Shown here: positions 37,073-49,262 of the stretch, one piece after another | Position numbering within the stretch: position 1 is the first letter of the stretch | Layout: each line of letters starts with the position of its first letter | Assembly (NCBI RefSeq): GCF_052857255.1 | Contig: NC_135498.1 | Coordinates: forward strand, 83,910,639-83,974,638 | Direction: 5' to 3' | DNA length: 64,000 nucleotides | Source: Amblyomma americanum | Lineage: Eukaryota; Arthropoda; Arachnida; Ixodida; Ixodidae | Program-made: the position numbers and the translations under genes | Notes under the pieces: generated by a model | What the model was told of the DNA's origin: nothing | Database searches by the model: none | The model's input: only the letters and a program-made list of their open reading frames with translations

Positions 37073-37764
37073 TTTCCATACGTGAGTAACAAGGAAGTAA
37101 GCTGTCCTCTAGCGCATCACTTTTATAAAAGGGGGCGTGATAGAGGACAAGGTACTCCATTTTACACACCCCTCAGTTTATAGTGTACAATCGGGCAGGT
37201 GCCGGTAGGTGCGCTTGCCACACGGTCCTCCGGAAGGGGCACTTTTTAAACGTAGAGTGCTCAAACACGTGCCCCAATCCACGAGGGGTGTCGCAGTGGG
37301 GACGCAAACACACACAATCGCAGATGCATGGGCGCACGCACACACGCGCACATGCTAATTGATCAGCCTTCTTCAGCGGAAGGTATCTATACTGAAATGC
37401 AGTTTAAAAAACGAGAATCGAATATCAACTCGTGGGGAAAGCAGCAACACACGGAAAGCTAGAAGCAAGGGAGGCCCGACTAAGGCGCAACAGGCACACA
37501 CGCGCAGCTGCGCGAGCGACAAAGCAAAGGGGGTGATTTGCATCTCGGTCGAGGTTCGTCCTAAAAAGGCTCAGCAGTAGTGATAAGGTAAAAAGAGTCG
37601 GCGATAAGCAGCCACCGTCTCTGCGTGAGATTTGCGATCAATGACGGGCCACAGCAAATCTTTGAATGAAGCTGTAGCCAAGTTTCGCCCATAATTTTTT
37701 TTTCTTGGCATTCTCCTTTCATCGCGTCGTTGGCTTCCCGGTCACGCTTCGCGTAGTAGCTTAC

Positions 37765-38235
37765 CTTGTAGAAGCAGAAGTACTGATGGCCGGAGTTGGT
37801 GTACAGCTCAGCCGGCAGCAGCACAAACGTTCCGCGGTCTCTCGTCTCCTGAGGCGAAGCCAGACTCTGGAGTCGCGGCGCCTCGGCAGTCGTGTCTCCT
37901 TCCGGAACCACGTTGTCCTGCACTTGCGCTGCGAAGAGCGGCTCCGGATTCTTGAGGTGCCAGTGGCCGGGACCGCTGTGGTTGCTGTGGCTCCACGGGA
38001 GGGCGCCGGGTCGGACCCGTGCCAGAGTCGATAGGGACAGCATAAGCAGGAAGATGAGTCCGAAGCAGGCGAAAGCCACGAAGACGCCCTTGGACGTTCC
38101 ACACGGCACCCTGATCGTCGCGTCTATTACGTCCCTCGGTCTTTTGTTCTTGTGCTCGTGGCGGTTTGCGCGTGAGCACGGGAAGAGAGCGCGTGAAGGG
38201 ATCTGACCAATTCAAAGGTTACCCGTTCTCAGCGT
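37765..38235 (-). pseudogene. Copy B exon 1: membrane anchor and stalk
   Basis: Codes KGVFVAFACFGLIFLLMLSL (transmembrane) and the stalk, ending YFCFYK before GTAAGC. Open for the last 149 codons; ACG replaces the initiator and codon 8 is TGA where A has TGG. No in-frame ATG precedes the membrane helix. Confidence 0.8.
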
Positions 38236-38297
38236 TTTCTTTCTTCAGCGCTGGTGTGCGAAGGTGCAAAGTGAACATTTATTTATGGCGCATAGTT

Positions 38298-39836
38298 ATG
38301 GCTGACTGGCGAGTTACATTGCTTCGGAGGAGATACATCATCGTGCGCTGAAGAAAGCTACAGATTTTCCTTCCCTGGCACTGATCACAAGGAGAAAATT
38401 ATATATACGGCTCAGCTTTTACACTACTATGTGCCAAAGAGGATGCGTCAGCACTGCAAAGCAAAGAAAAAACAAAGGGGCAACAGGACGCAAACACTGA
38501 CGAAACTGCCAAAGTTTTTCTAACTATATTCGTGATTTCAGCTTGGAAAGGCCTGGATTTTAGCGAGAAAAGCGAGGTCTAGTTTCCGTGCTGCTTGTCG
38601 TGTAGGTCGTATGTGTGATCTTTAGCTCATGGGCGACACAGATTTTAGAGTGCCCTTCATTCTTTGAAAATAGAGCTAGTCATTAAGTGCCGAATGAGGT
38701 TACGAGTGCAATATTATACAGTTTCTGGAGCGTGCGGACTAATTCACATTGAGGGTTGAGCTCTTTAGGCGTGCGTGCGATACTTGCACACTATGCCAAG
38801 AATTTCAAGTTTTATTTATTTATTGGCTGTAGTACAGTAAATAGCAGCTATCAGGTTCTGCTCAGATCACTCACCGCGGCCCGCGTCATTCTGCATGCCG
38901 TGTTCGACTAAATCCCCTGAATGTTTTTCGGTTTGGCGGGTTGATGAATTACGGATGGCCTATCAATACAGGCATGCGCTTTGTATTGAACTGGTGGCAA
39001 GCGAATTCTTAGAAGTCCAGATGTTCTACACACGCTAAATAACCTCATGGCCATGAGAACGACTGATAAAAACTGAGAATTATCAGAAAATGTGCGTCTT
39101 CTTTTTGGTTATTTACTCATTTCTTTTAAGCTTTGTATTTAAACTAGCTGTTATCATAGCCTCTCAATGTATATTTTCATATTATTCCAGCCTTTCCTTG
39201 CTAACGTCTTTTCCTGCCAAATTTGCTTCGCTGTTTCTTCCTAAAAAAAGAGCCAGCAATCATGTGGCGCCATCCGGCCGAGAGCCAAGAACTTTCCATA
39301 ATGCGATACGGCGCGAATAAAGACGGGGACGAAGCGAGACAAGACACCACAGCGCTGTGGTGTCTTGTCTCGCTTCGTCCCCGTCTTTATTCGCGCTGTA
39401 TCGCATTATGGAAAATTACCAACTAGCCCGATCTGCCACCCCAGCCAAGAACTGCAAGGCGTTCTGCACCAGCTTCGGAGCGCTCGTTTAGACACGTTTC
39501 TATTTTTACACCGTGGTCCCGACTGTTCAACGTGGCTCGCGCTTCCCGTTTTTGAAACCTTCTCTTCGCGCGTTCCGCTACGGCCGCTCCAAGGTGGCTC
39601 TACGGACCCCCTCCCAGCGCGAACAAGGAGTTAGCGCTAGATGAGACGGACTCAAAAAAAAAAAATGCAGAACTAAGCACAGACACTGAATGAAAAGGAA
39701 GAGAATTGAAAGGCCGGTCAAGTTCAGATAATTAGTTCCATGCGGGGTCGTTGGGAAGGCGATGAAAGCTCAGGAGGGCGAGCCTCCGTGGGTCCGGACT
39801 GGCTTCGCGATGGGCTCGATGCAGTGTCGTAGGTAA
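38298..39836. other. Spacer between units B and C
   Basis: Not collinear with other parts of the window. Apart from the hairpin at 39,293-39,414 I see no gene, RNA or named repeat. AT-rich at 38,800-39,200 and more GC-rich after 39,420. Confidence 0.5.
39293..39414. repeat. Near-perfect 61-bp inverted repeat without spacer
   Basis: Arms 39293-39353 and 39354-39414 are complementary with one mismatch and meet at AGCGCT with no loop. The left arm holds CCATAATGCGATACGGCG and GACGGGGACGAAGCGAGAC. Could be a tiny fold-back element, a replication fold-back product or an assembly artefact. Confidence 0.85.
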
Positions 39837-42800
39837 TAAACCGTGTCTTCTTGTTTGTGTTCGTTCAAGCTCAGCATTGCAGTGCGGCACGAGTAGTCTC
39901 GACCAGCCAGCTCATTCTCTTGAGGCCTCTTGGCTAGTGTCGCTAAACGCAGGCATCGAAATCAAAAGGAAATTAACTCCTACCGCTCTGCTCGCTTCCT
40001 GTAGATATTCCCACCTCCTAGATACACAGTCCGAGCAAAATTTGTTTTTGCCCATGAACCCGCGTCCTCTTTAAGTTGCAGCTTCTAATTCCATTCTTTT
40101 CATGGCAGAGCCCCACGCGATCCTACTAAGGAAAGTCAGTAAATATTTGTAGGAGGTAGTTGGTCGTGCATACTGAGACTGGGGAGTGCTAGATTCAAGA
40201 CAAGGCAACAACACCACATAGGAACACCAGGCGATACGAGCGCAAACTTTCAACTCAATTTATTTTCGACATACGGTGCTTATTTATACGCATCCATTCA
40301 TAGGACACACAAACATAAAAGCGTTAAAACCAGCCGAGATAGCTAAGCAATCGTAATCCATGCGAGATACAACCTATCCTCGCAAGTCATGAATCTTACG
40401 AGTGACCGGCTAAAAACATTTTTTTCTTTTCTTTGTTAAACACACAAACAGGTCGCTAATGAACCCGCCACCGTCCTTTACTGAAGCTATGCAAAATGCT
40501 TCCCACTATTTCCTTGTGGTCTTGTGCATGATTTCAGAGGAACCTTCGTTCTGTCCAGAAGAGGTTCGCACTTGGGCACGGCGCAGTGTGCTGCGAGGTC
40601 ACCTCGCAGCACACTGAGCCGTGCACTTGGAAAATGCTTCCCACTATTCGCTTGTGGTCTTGTCCTTCAATTTCAGAACAACCGTCGTTCTGTCCAGAAG
40701 AGGTTCGCAATTGTGCACGGCGTAGTGTGCTGCGATGTTGCCAGGGGCACTCACCAGAGAGGTGTTGTAATTGTGCTCCCGCAACCACTGATTTAAGCAC
40801 CTTCCAAGTGCACGGCTCAGTGTCGCAGCACACTGCGCCGTGCACAAGTGCGAACCTCTTCTGGACAGAACGACGGTTGTTTTGAAATTGAAGGACAAGA
40901 CCACAAGCGAATAGTGGGAAGCATTTTACATTTCTTCAGTAAAAGACGGTGGCGGGTTCATTAGCGACCCGTCTGTGGGTTTAAAAAAGAAATTCAAAAA
41001 TGTTTTAGCCGGTCATTTCTAAAACTCGTGACTTGCGAGGACAGGTTGTATCTCGCATTGGTTTACGATCGCTTAGCTATCTCGACTGGTTTTAACGCTT
41101 TTATACTTGTGTGTCCCATGATCAGATGCGTATAAATATACGCCATGTCGAAACTAAACTCAGTTGAATGTTTGCGCTCGTGTCTCGTGCTGTTCCTATG
41201 TGGTGTTGTTCCCTTGTCTTGAATCTAGCGCTCTCCAGTCTCAGTAAGCGGAGTCACTGATCGGAACAAAGGAACTATTGTATAATAAAAAAAATATGGG
41301 TGTTTATGGGGATTTGCCTCTCTACACCTTCAACCGGTCAACTGGACACTCGAATCTGGACCCATGAGACCCAATACACGACCTTGTTGGCATTCATAGC
41401 AGACACCGGCCTTCACATGCACCTATAACCCTCTTATGCTCAAGTGCATATTTGCTTAATAAAAAACATCCGCCTCTCCCTCTGCATCTGCCCCCTTCTG
41501 CCCCCGCCCCCCTTTGTAGGAGAGAAAGGGAGAGGCTGGACGTAGAATGATTAAAAAAAAAAGAAATGACTTAGACAGCAGGCCTACGTACAAAATATAC
41601 ATCTTTCCGACAGACTGTGATTACAAAATTGAGGCTTGTAGGAGCCTTCCCTTCTCCCATTGTTCGGGAGGAGCAGTCTGTTGTTACAAGCCCCACCGGC
41701 AGCTCGGTTTGAAATGACCATCTACCAACGCAGTGGCGCATCGCTTAAACGCAGCGCCTCTGCACCAGTCGTAGTAGGAGGAGTCACAGCGATATAACGA
41801 ATGCGACTCATTTTCGTAGTTGCGTATTCTGAACAGGAGGATTGCAATTGCCGTAAGACTGTAGAGTGAATTCAATGGACACAGGATATGAATGCAATCA
41901 GAATGGGAACAGTGTCAGAACTGAAATAAATTAGCGGATGAAAGGAGGATTCTATCTCATTTACACCGCATCAATTGAATTGCTCGTCCCTAATTTTTTA
42001 ACTCCACACACGATGTGTGCTTCTTAAATCGCCTTTCTAACCTGATTCGAATTTTACTTTGACAATGTGTCTGATTTCATATTCAGAGTCCATTCTTAAA
42101 TACTTGTATTCTTATTCCATTTCTCTGATTGCTTTTTATAAATTGTTCCGACTCATTATTGCGGCCACGCGCTACCCTCCCTACAAGTGAAAAAGGGGGA
42201 TTCCCTGCCTAATTGCCACAGGCCATCGTGCTTGTTTACACAAACGCCGACGTGGTGGACGCCGGCGCTAGACAGCTTCCGCCTTCATGCCACTCCTGAT
42301 GTTATTCCATTAAAAAGACCGCCGGACACAAACCTCCGTATCGGTGGAGCAGCAATTCGTGTTTTATGATTTACATCTAAGGATACTAAGGAGCTGCAAA
42401 GAAAAAAGTTATGTAGAATGCAGAGGGGCGCATTTGCGAACTGCGCTGTGCTCTTGAGAGGATGGAATTGCACGCAGCTAAGTGGGAACTTTTGTCAAGA
42501 GTGTTATGCGAGATCTCATTGAACAAAAGAGAAAAGAAATCACTTTTTGTAGCAAATTAAGACGCAGAGGTTTGCATTCGTACCACCATCAGTTGACGGC
42601 GTTATATGGTGTTCAGTTATTCGAGGCCACAAACAAGCATAGTGCATGGCCAGTGAAAGGCACAAGCAATGTCAATCGCCAGTGAAAGGCGCGTGCTCCT
42701 ACGCACATCCCACGTGTCACATGGTTTATGGCCTTCGGTCAGCACAGCCAGAACCTTTTGGGACAAAAAAAGCTACGGACACTTTTAGCCACAGACTTTA

Positions 42801-42857
42801 TAATTGAACATTGCATTTTATTTTATATTCTAAAGATTCAGCGCGCACACCGAGGCA
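39837..42857. other. 3' flank of unit C, no gene seen
   Basis: Collinear with about 510-1912 and 3409-3941 of unit A, interrupted by the fold-back element at 40,171-41,246. A tRNA-like SINE fragment lies at about 41,637-41,772, minus strand. No conserved frame. Confidence 0.6.
40171..41246. mobile_element. Fold-back element with inverted arms of about 0.4 kb
   Basis: The ends TACTGAGACTGGGGAGTGCT and AGCGCTCTCCAGTCTCAGTA are complementary with few mismatches, and the complementarity runs inward for roughly 430 bp on each side (GCTAGATTCAAGACAAGG, AACCAGCCGAGATAGCTAAG, CCTCGCAAGTCA and their complements). The centre is a second-order structure: AGAAGAGGTTCGCA and CAGCACACTG motifs recur in both directions. 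Unit A has continuous sequence here (near 800), so the element is a C-specific insertion. No transposase. A TA next to each end is compatible with a Tc1/mariner-type target, but this is uncertain. Confidence 0.75.
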
Positions 42858-43094
42858 CTAAAGACGTTCGGAGAACACTCCGAACAGCTTCCTCACAAGC
42901 GGGCACTGCCCGCCCCCACAGACGCCTGCGAAGTCGTCGTGACACAAGATCCACACGCCGAAGCAGCGCGCCATGAACTTGTCGCGCATGAAGCGCGCGA
43001 GTAGCAGCACCACGAACCCTGTCAGGTGCGACACCAAAATGGCGCCCTGCTTGGACACCACGCCAAACCCAAACACCTGGCTGGAGTCCCAGAC
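42858..43094 (-). pseudogene. Copy C exon 5: GH18 C-terminus
   Basis: 79 codons including TAG: VWDSSQVFGFGVVSKQG through FMRDKFMARCFGVWILCHDD and FAGVCGGGQCPLVRKLFG. Open throughout. Confidence 0.8.
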
Positions 43095-43781
43095 CTGCAG
43101 TTTCGCGCATGTTTCAGAGATTAGTTGCGTGCTCTTGGAACAATAAAGTACTTTGGAGAAACTTCATTATATCATCTTCTCTTCGAAATTCCACGGTTAG
43201 AAATCATGAGATAAATTCATTCAACGCTGCTACCAAGAACCTACGGTGGCCCGACATTCTTTTACCATGTCAAAGTTAGATATTGGTATCGTAAAGCGCT
43301 CTAATGAGTGCAGCAAGAATTCATAATAATGTACTCGTTTAAGAGGTATCGTCTTGATCAATTTTCTGTCTGCCCTCTCTACTTACGAAACTTCAGCTAC
43401 TTGACAAAACATCTGCGCCAGCACTGAGAGACTTCTGCCTGAATGTTTGCCTAAAAATCCGCAAAGCTCTAACACGTGTCCTGTATGAACAGCATGTCAG
43501 AACTTACAACTTTGAACTGCTGATGTTTTATATGGTGGGTTAAAAGTATTGTCGAAATTTTAGCAGTTCAAAGATCATTTTCAACACCTAAGGTCCGCAC
43601 ATTTTTTCATTTTGGTTAAAAGCCAAAATCCGATATATTGGGCTAAGAACAGCAGCGCTGAGGATGTCTCAGTTTAGGCGGGTGCTGTGGGGCTATTGCT
43701 ACTGCTGCATACCAACAACGTCCATTCACATGTGAGCTTTTTTTCGAAAGCGAGCTGCCCAAACTCGTCTACTCATCTTCA

Positions 43782-44152
43782 GAACGGGAGTGAATATGCG
43801 CGCTTGCCTCGTTGCATAATCTCGTAGTATGCGAGCTCGCCAGGCGTGTTGGTGCTGGGACCGGGTCTCCTGGTCCGTACACCACCACCTGGACGCCGGC
43901 GACGTTGCTGTCCCAGAATTTGTGACTCCCGCGAACGAGAGCACGAAGCAGAGCTTCCTGGCTGCCGCCTCGCTCATGCCCCGAGAGTGGTGGCCACGAA
44001 GATTGGCGCCCAGCGAATGCGACAGAGGCTGCTCCTCTGTCTGGAGTAGGAAGTGACGTAATGGGGATGAGAATAAAGCGGGATGACGTCTTCGCTTCAT
44101 GCAAATAATCCTGACATTGAGCGGCGAAATAAGATTCAACGCTCCGATACAC
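43782..44152 (-). pseudogene. Copy C exon 4, frame-disrupted
   Basis: Same layout as B: ILIPITSL, then KLCFVLSFAGV, KFWDSNVAGV and GELAYYEIMQRG in three frames. The 4-bp and 1-bp deletions match B exactly. Confidence 0.75.
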
Positions 44153-45654
44153 CTACTCTTCACTTTCGTTTCAATTTGTAGGGCCATCTGCTGCATTTCT
44201 AATGGATATGCGACGTCCGGAATAATCTGGACAGGACCGCACGTTAACCTTTGCTGATGCCATTTCATTCGAATACGCCGTTACGCGTACCCGTACAATG
44301 CGACACAGGGTGAATTCGTTTTCTGATAAATAATTCATGTACGAATATAAGCGGCTGCGGCTGTGCCTACAGCTTATGCGCTAATGATACTGTACGACTT
44401 CCCGCTCTATTGACTGACACTGCTCTTATTTACAAAGTGCCCCTGGACCAAAGAGTGACTAAGCTGGATACTACCGTATGCGGTGGTTGTTAGTTACGTT
44501 CCTATAAATATTAGAATGAGGGTCTATTTAGCCTGCAATATGTCTATGGTGTTGAAACAGTCTTTGGCCGTGGCAGGCGCAGGAATAATACTTTGGGTAA
44601 ATCTGCATAGTGCAGTTTCTTCAGTGGGAGTTTATCAGACACTTTCTTGCATTTTCCTGATACAGTGGTCCATGGAAAAAACAAGTGCATCAAATCTGGA
44701 CAACCGCTTCCCGTTTGTGCGGTTACCACCACGTGCCGCATGGCGCAAAACAAAAAAAAACCACGGGAATTTCGAATCTTTGTTACATTGTGTCAAGTCT
44801 GTGTTATCGCAGGAAGCATTTTACAAGCTATACTTGTAGCTGTACGGTTATGCTTAGCTTGACTCTAATGAAGAACGCCTCCCTTACTACAAATATATTC
44901 CCCCTGGGGGGTTCCCTTCAACACTGGACAGAGTCGGACTCTACACCGCGTTGCAAGAGCTAGTCATCGGCAGCAATATTTTCACGCATCACTTCATGAA
45001 TGGGTTTACTTGTTTTTTTTTTTCAATTACAAACGAAATTATTCCCGTTCAGTTATGACGCGTGTGGCCGCAAGATGGCGCTACCACGCTGATGTCCACT
45101 AACCCTACTGTGTAGGCTCCCTTCAGGAGCCAGAGTGCGCATAGGTCCGCCAAGTTGTCAGGAAAAGGTGCCACTTAGATAGTAGGAGCTACGCTTGCTC
45201 AGCAGTTACAGCGGCTGCTCTGAATTTGCTGCTAGTATTTTTCATGTTGAACTCACTATATTCTGAAAACTACTGTTGTAGTGCGGTGCGCCGGCCTCTC
45301 AGCAGCAAGCGGGTAGCAAAACTGCCTGCCTGAAAAAGTTATTAGCGATACATGCGCCCGGAGAATTGATGGCGTCAGCTCTTGTAAACGGCAGAAGTCG
45401 TAAACGCTCTCTTCCAAAAATATATATAAATTCATAAAACAGCATGCTCTATATGCAGCTCTTATAGGGAAGCAGGCTTCAGACAAACAGACGAACACGT
45501 AACGGCTAAATGCGGAGAATGGTCACTATAAGTGTCACTATAATGTCCTGTAAGTGTGGGAAAGACATCCAAAGTACTTAATTAAAGCAGGTATTGAGTG
45601 CCAGATGAATCTTGGAAGTCGAAGTTTATAAATTACAGAATGCTTTGAAGCAAC

Positions 45655-46096
45655 ATGGTCTCAAGAAAAGCGTACAACAGCTGTATCTTGCCGGTACTGA
45701 TTTACGGGGCAGAAACGTGGAGGCTACCAAAAGAGACAGCGAGCTATGGAAAGGAAAATGATAGGTGTAACGTTAAGAGACCGGAAGCAGGCAGAGAGGG
45801 TGAGTGAACGAACGCGTGTTAATGACATCCTATTCGAAATCAGGAGGAAGAAATGGGCTCGGGAAGGAATGTACTGCGAACGCAAGATAACCGCTTTTCC
45901 TTAAGGGTAACGGAGTGGATTCCAAGATAAGGCAAGTGTAGCGTTGGGCGGCAGAAAGTTAGGTGGACGGATGACAAGAGGAAGTTTTCAGGCATAGGGT
46001 GGGCGCAGCTGGCAAAGGACAAGGTTAATTGGAGAGACATGGGAGAGGCCTTTGCACTGCAGTGGGTGTAGTCAGGCTGATGATGATGATGATGGT
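45655..46096 (+). mobile_element. RTE-type LINE 3' end, degenerate
   Basis: Broken frames give LIYGAETWR, MERKMIGVTLRDRKQAE, TRVNDILFEIRRKKWA and KFSGIGWAQLAKDKVNWRD, the C-terminal signature common in RTE-type LINEs, followed by a (GAT)n tail. Flanks ATGGTCTCAA (left) and ATGGTCCCAA (right) look like a 10-bp target-site duplication. Unit A has the empty site (GTGGTCCCAAGC near 7079); unit B keeps only the tail (near 32,868). Confidence 0.75.
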
Positions 46097-47001
46097 CCCA
46101 ACCCGAGCAGAGAAAACAAACGCGAAATTCTGGTTCATGTAGGAAGCCTATACACTAAATCTAATGTCGAGGAAATTTTTTGGGCATGTAAATTTGCTTT
46201 TGAACCAGTCAAATGGCATTTTGTTAACATTCACCAAAAAATGACACCAGAATCGTTCGTGCACGTATCATTGTATGCAGTGGTGCTGAAGAAGATTCTT
46301 ACCTCCTTCGCCTATCCCGTTACGATCAACGTCTTAAAGGGAATGCACCTTCCAAGGAATGCACATCAACTCGCTCAAACACTCCGTTGTGTTGTCATGA
46401 AAACCTGGGCCAAATAATACACTTCTACACGCAGCAGAGGACCCACAATCACGCGCGAAAGTTGGCGAGTCCTTCCCGGCGACATTTTCATGCTCCATCC
46501 CTCCTCCGTCACTCGCATCTACGTATACGTGTTGAGAGGTGGCTGTTGGTTAGATTCTTTTAGACTTCATGCAGCTGCCGTGGACGCGGCCGATAAGCTG
46601 CGTAGCTCCGGCGGGCAGAAAACTCTCCACCGGAGGAGGGGTCGGTTGAGGTGAGCCAACCTTCCAGAGTGAAAAAAGTGACGAGAGAAGAGAGAAAAGC
46701 GCGAGGACGCGGAAATTCGAATTTTCACTGCCGATATCTCAGGTTCTGCAAAGCCCATTAGAAAATTACTTGCTGGACAATTTTCGTTAAGAGGTGTGCT
46801 TTAAACATTCCAGCCATACTGGAGCTTTGTTAGAGACCCTTTCTGAGCCCCTTTAGGAAACCAAGAATGTTGAGCGTCCATATGACGGCAAGACACTGGG
46901 GGAGCTGTGGTTATACATTTATTATTCTTTTAAGAGGAACGCACAATCCAGCGCATGCGGCTCGTGGTTATCCACGCATAACCACGAATTAAAGTCCGCA
47001 C

Positions 47002-47364
47002 CTGCTTCAGTGTAGACTGCAGCTGCTTGAGCGCGTCCTGAAGCCTGCTCTTCTCGTAGATCACCGCTGAGCGCTGGTCCTCGACTCCCAGGGTGCGCGC
47101 CAAGGGGGGCTCGCCCACGATCGAGTGCAGAAGGATCAAAGCCGCGGTGGGTCCTTCGCCACCGGTGGGCAACAACGCCTCCAGCTCGCCGAGGTCGAGC
47201 CGCTGCTGTAGGCTGTCCCCGGTGTCCACCAGCACGCTCAGCATGATGTGCTCCTTCTCGAAGCGGTGGGCCATGCGCTCCAGGAGGTCGGTGTAGCCGC
47301 GCCGTGCCGCCAGGGTGTCGAGCGAGACTCTCCACAGGAGCACGGCGCCTTCGTCGCCTCGAGA
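47002..47364 (-). pseudogene. Copy C exon 3: degenerate catalytic strand
   Basis: 121 codons, open: SRGDEGAVLLWRVSLDTL then RRGYTDLLERMAHRFEKEH. The DE here lies one residue off the GH18 motif and cannot stand for the catalytic Glu. Confidence 0.8.
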
Positions 47365-48989
47365 CTGCCAGCACACGCGAGCCGCAGCGTTTCAGCTTGA
47401 CTCATACAGCCACATCCCTCAATAAGCGGCAGAGGTTAATACAAGAAAGTATTCAGCTCCGTCAACCAATTTCCAGAAGCACGGTACATGAGATTCTCCA
47501 AGGAGCAAGGTAGCGCACCCACGTGTGCCGCTCACGATGAGCAGTCCGGTTTACGTTCTCTACTTCATATTCAAACACCACTTCCAAATCCGGTCCTACT
47601 TCTTTGTCGTCATCGGCAGAACTGGTCTAAGTGGACGTGAGCTCCAGTTTCTCTCGTGCTACGAAAATATGGCACACAAGGTGACGAAGGTGAAAAGCCG
47701 GCGAGAGCTACTTGCTCGCAAATTTTAGGTCTTTTTTTCAATAACTAATTGACCTAGGGATCTGTCATCATCCGCCTTTTGAAGGAATTGGGCTTGAAAA
47801 CATGCAAGCAGTATATCCGTGCGCTTTGGTGTTTTCGATGCATGATTATGTTCCACACAATATATCACATGTCCAGCACTTTGGAACAAAAATTTTGAAT
47901 AGTTGAAAATTGTAAGGCACTTTGATGAAAACAATCAAAAAGGAATGGCCCATTTTAGTGTTTTTCGATTGTTCGCAAGAAGGAGTTAAGACTGCCATAA
48001 AAAACCAATTGGGAACGTCTCTGACGATCGCAAAAACGTTAATACCAAAAAAGTTTCAGGTTGCAGACCGCAGGTCTGCAACATATATTGACTGTTACAG
48101 TGAAATGTTTGAATACGTGAAGAAAAACGCGGTCATAAGTTATCTGTGGTTCAAAACATTTTGCCCATTATTTAAGGCCTTAAATTTAAAGTCACACCAC
48201 CTACCGACTTGAAAGCGCAACACAGCTGTACGAAGATAATCTCAAAGCACCAACACCCAACGTCCCCTAGCTTTGTAAGGTTCAACGATGAGGTAGCATA
48301 TCCTTTACAAGCCACTGGCATGTGCATCGCTAGTCAGAGGTTTTTTGCATGCCACTCTATCGTGACATTTATTGGCATGTGCCGCAGAGACACCTATATT
48401 CTCTTGCTGTTGGCCGGAGATTACAAAACTAGCTGTAACAAAGGAGCATGTCACTAAATCTCCGCTAGAGAAAGGGTCGAACATACGCTTGTTGCTGCAC
48501 ACAATGAGAGAAAACTGAATAAAAATTTACATTCACTTCTATGATTTCTTCAGGAAAAGAACAAGAAAACAGAATTGCATCCCTAATGTTTATAAGTGGC
48601 TGAGGGGGTACACGCAAATCAGAAAAATTGACAACTTCGTGTAGTTGAACCAATGCTCCCTCGATTTTAGTGCCAGCCAATATCACCCTAATGAGCGAGT
48701 CCAGTACGGTTATGGCGCAAGTCCACTGACCAGCGGCAAACCATGAGAAACGGACGAACCAATTTTGATTTCGTTTCTTACCAATGCAATGGTGGTTTTA
48801 AAAACATTTACCAGCTAACGCCAGCCGCTGACGCTTTGGCTTGAGCCACCGCTCCTCTCAAGTGGCGCCATGTCTCGACGAGTAAACGAAAAAATCGTCC
48901 AAAAGGGACCCTATTGCGATTCATGCGTTGTGGCTGTGGCTAACACTGCGATAGGGGAGCCGTCAGTTAAGAGTTCAAAAGAGCCGTAC

Positions 48990-49262
48990 TTTGAGCCAGA
49001 CCAGGGCACTCTCGACGAACATCCAGTCCGAGCCTGTCATCATGCATGTGGGCATCTTGCCGCTGAAGCCCATCATGGGCCGCAGGTGCGGGTTCAAACC
49101 GCGCAGGTAGTGCGGGAACTTGTCCGCCTCTGGCGGCGCCTCGATGTGCAGCGACGAGCTGCTGACTTGCGCGCAGCAGAATACCGCATGGGTGCACAGG
49201 TGGTACGGGAAGAAGGACAGGCCACACAGCAGGCCGGCAGACTCGGGCCGCTCGGCGAGCGC
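48990..49262 (-). pseudogene. Copy C exon 2
   Basis: 91 codons, open, with FFPYHLCTHAVFCCAQVSSS and GLNPHLRPMMGFSGKMPT. Nearly the same as A's exon 2, including a shared upstream intron tract that B lacks. Confidence 0.8.

Larger units (their letters stand above)
31068..38235 (-). pseudogene. Chitinase-like GH18 membrane protein, copy B (pseudogene)
   Basis: Exons at 38235-37765, 36053-35781, 34155-33793, 32354-31984 and 31304-31068. Exons 2, 3 and 5 are open and in phase, and the GH18 C-terminus in exon 5 is complete, ending FSERR and TAG. The catalytic strand reads YGGAVLLWRVS, so it is non-enzymatic by motif. Lesions: ACG at the codon aligned with E's ATG, then TGA at codon 8; a frame change after MTSL in exon 4; a 4-bp and a 1-bp deletion later in exon 4; and GG where A has the GT donor. 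Its introns are smaller than in A; the stretch between exons 4 and 3 has lost about 1.36 kb relative to A. There is no head-to-head partner: homology ends near 38,297. Confidence 0.8.

Noticed and set aside
43726..44268. 180-residue frame on the minus strand of unit C
   Set aside because: It crosses the intron acceptor and follows only one of the three frames holding GH18 motifs. The open length is chance plus the frameshift.
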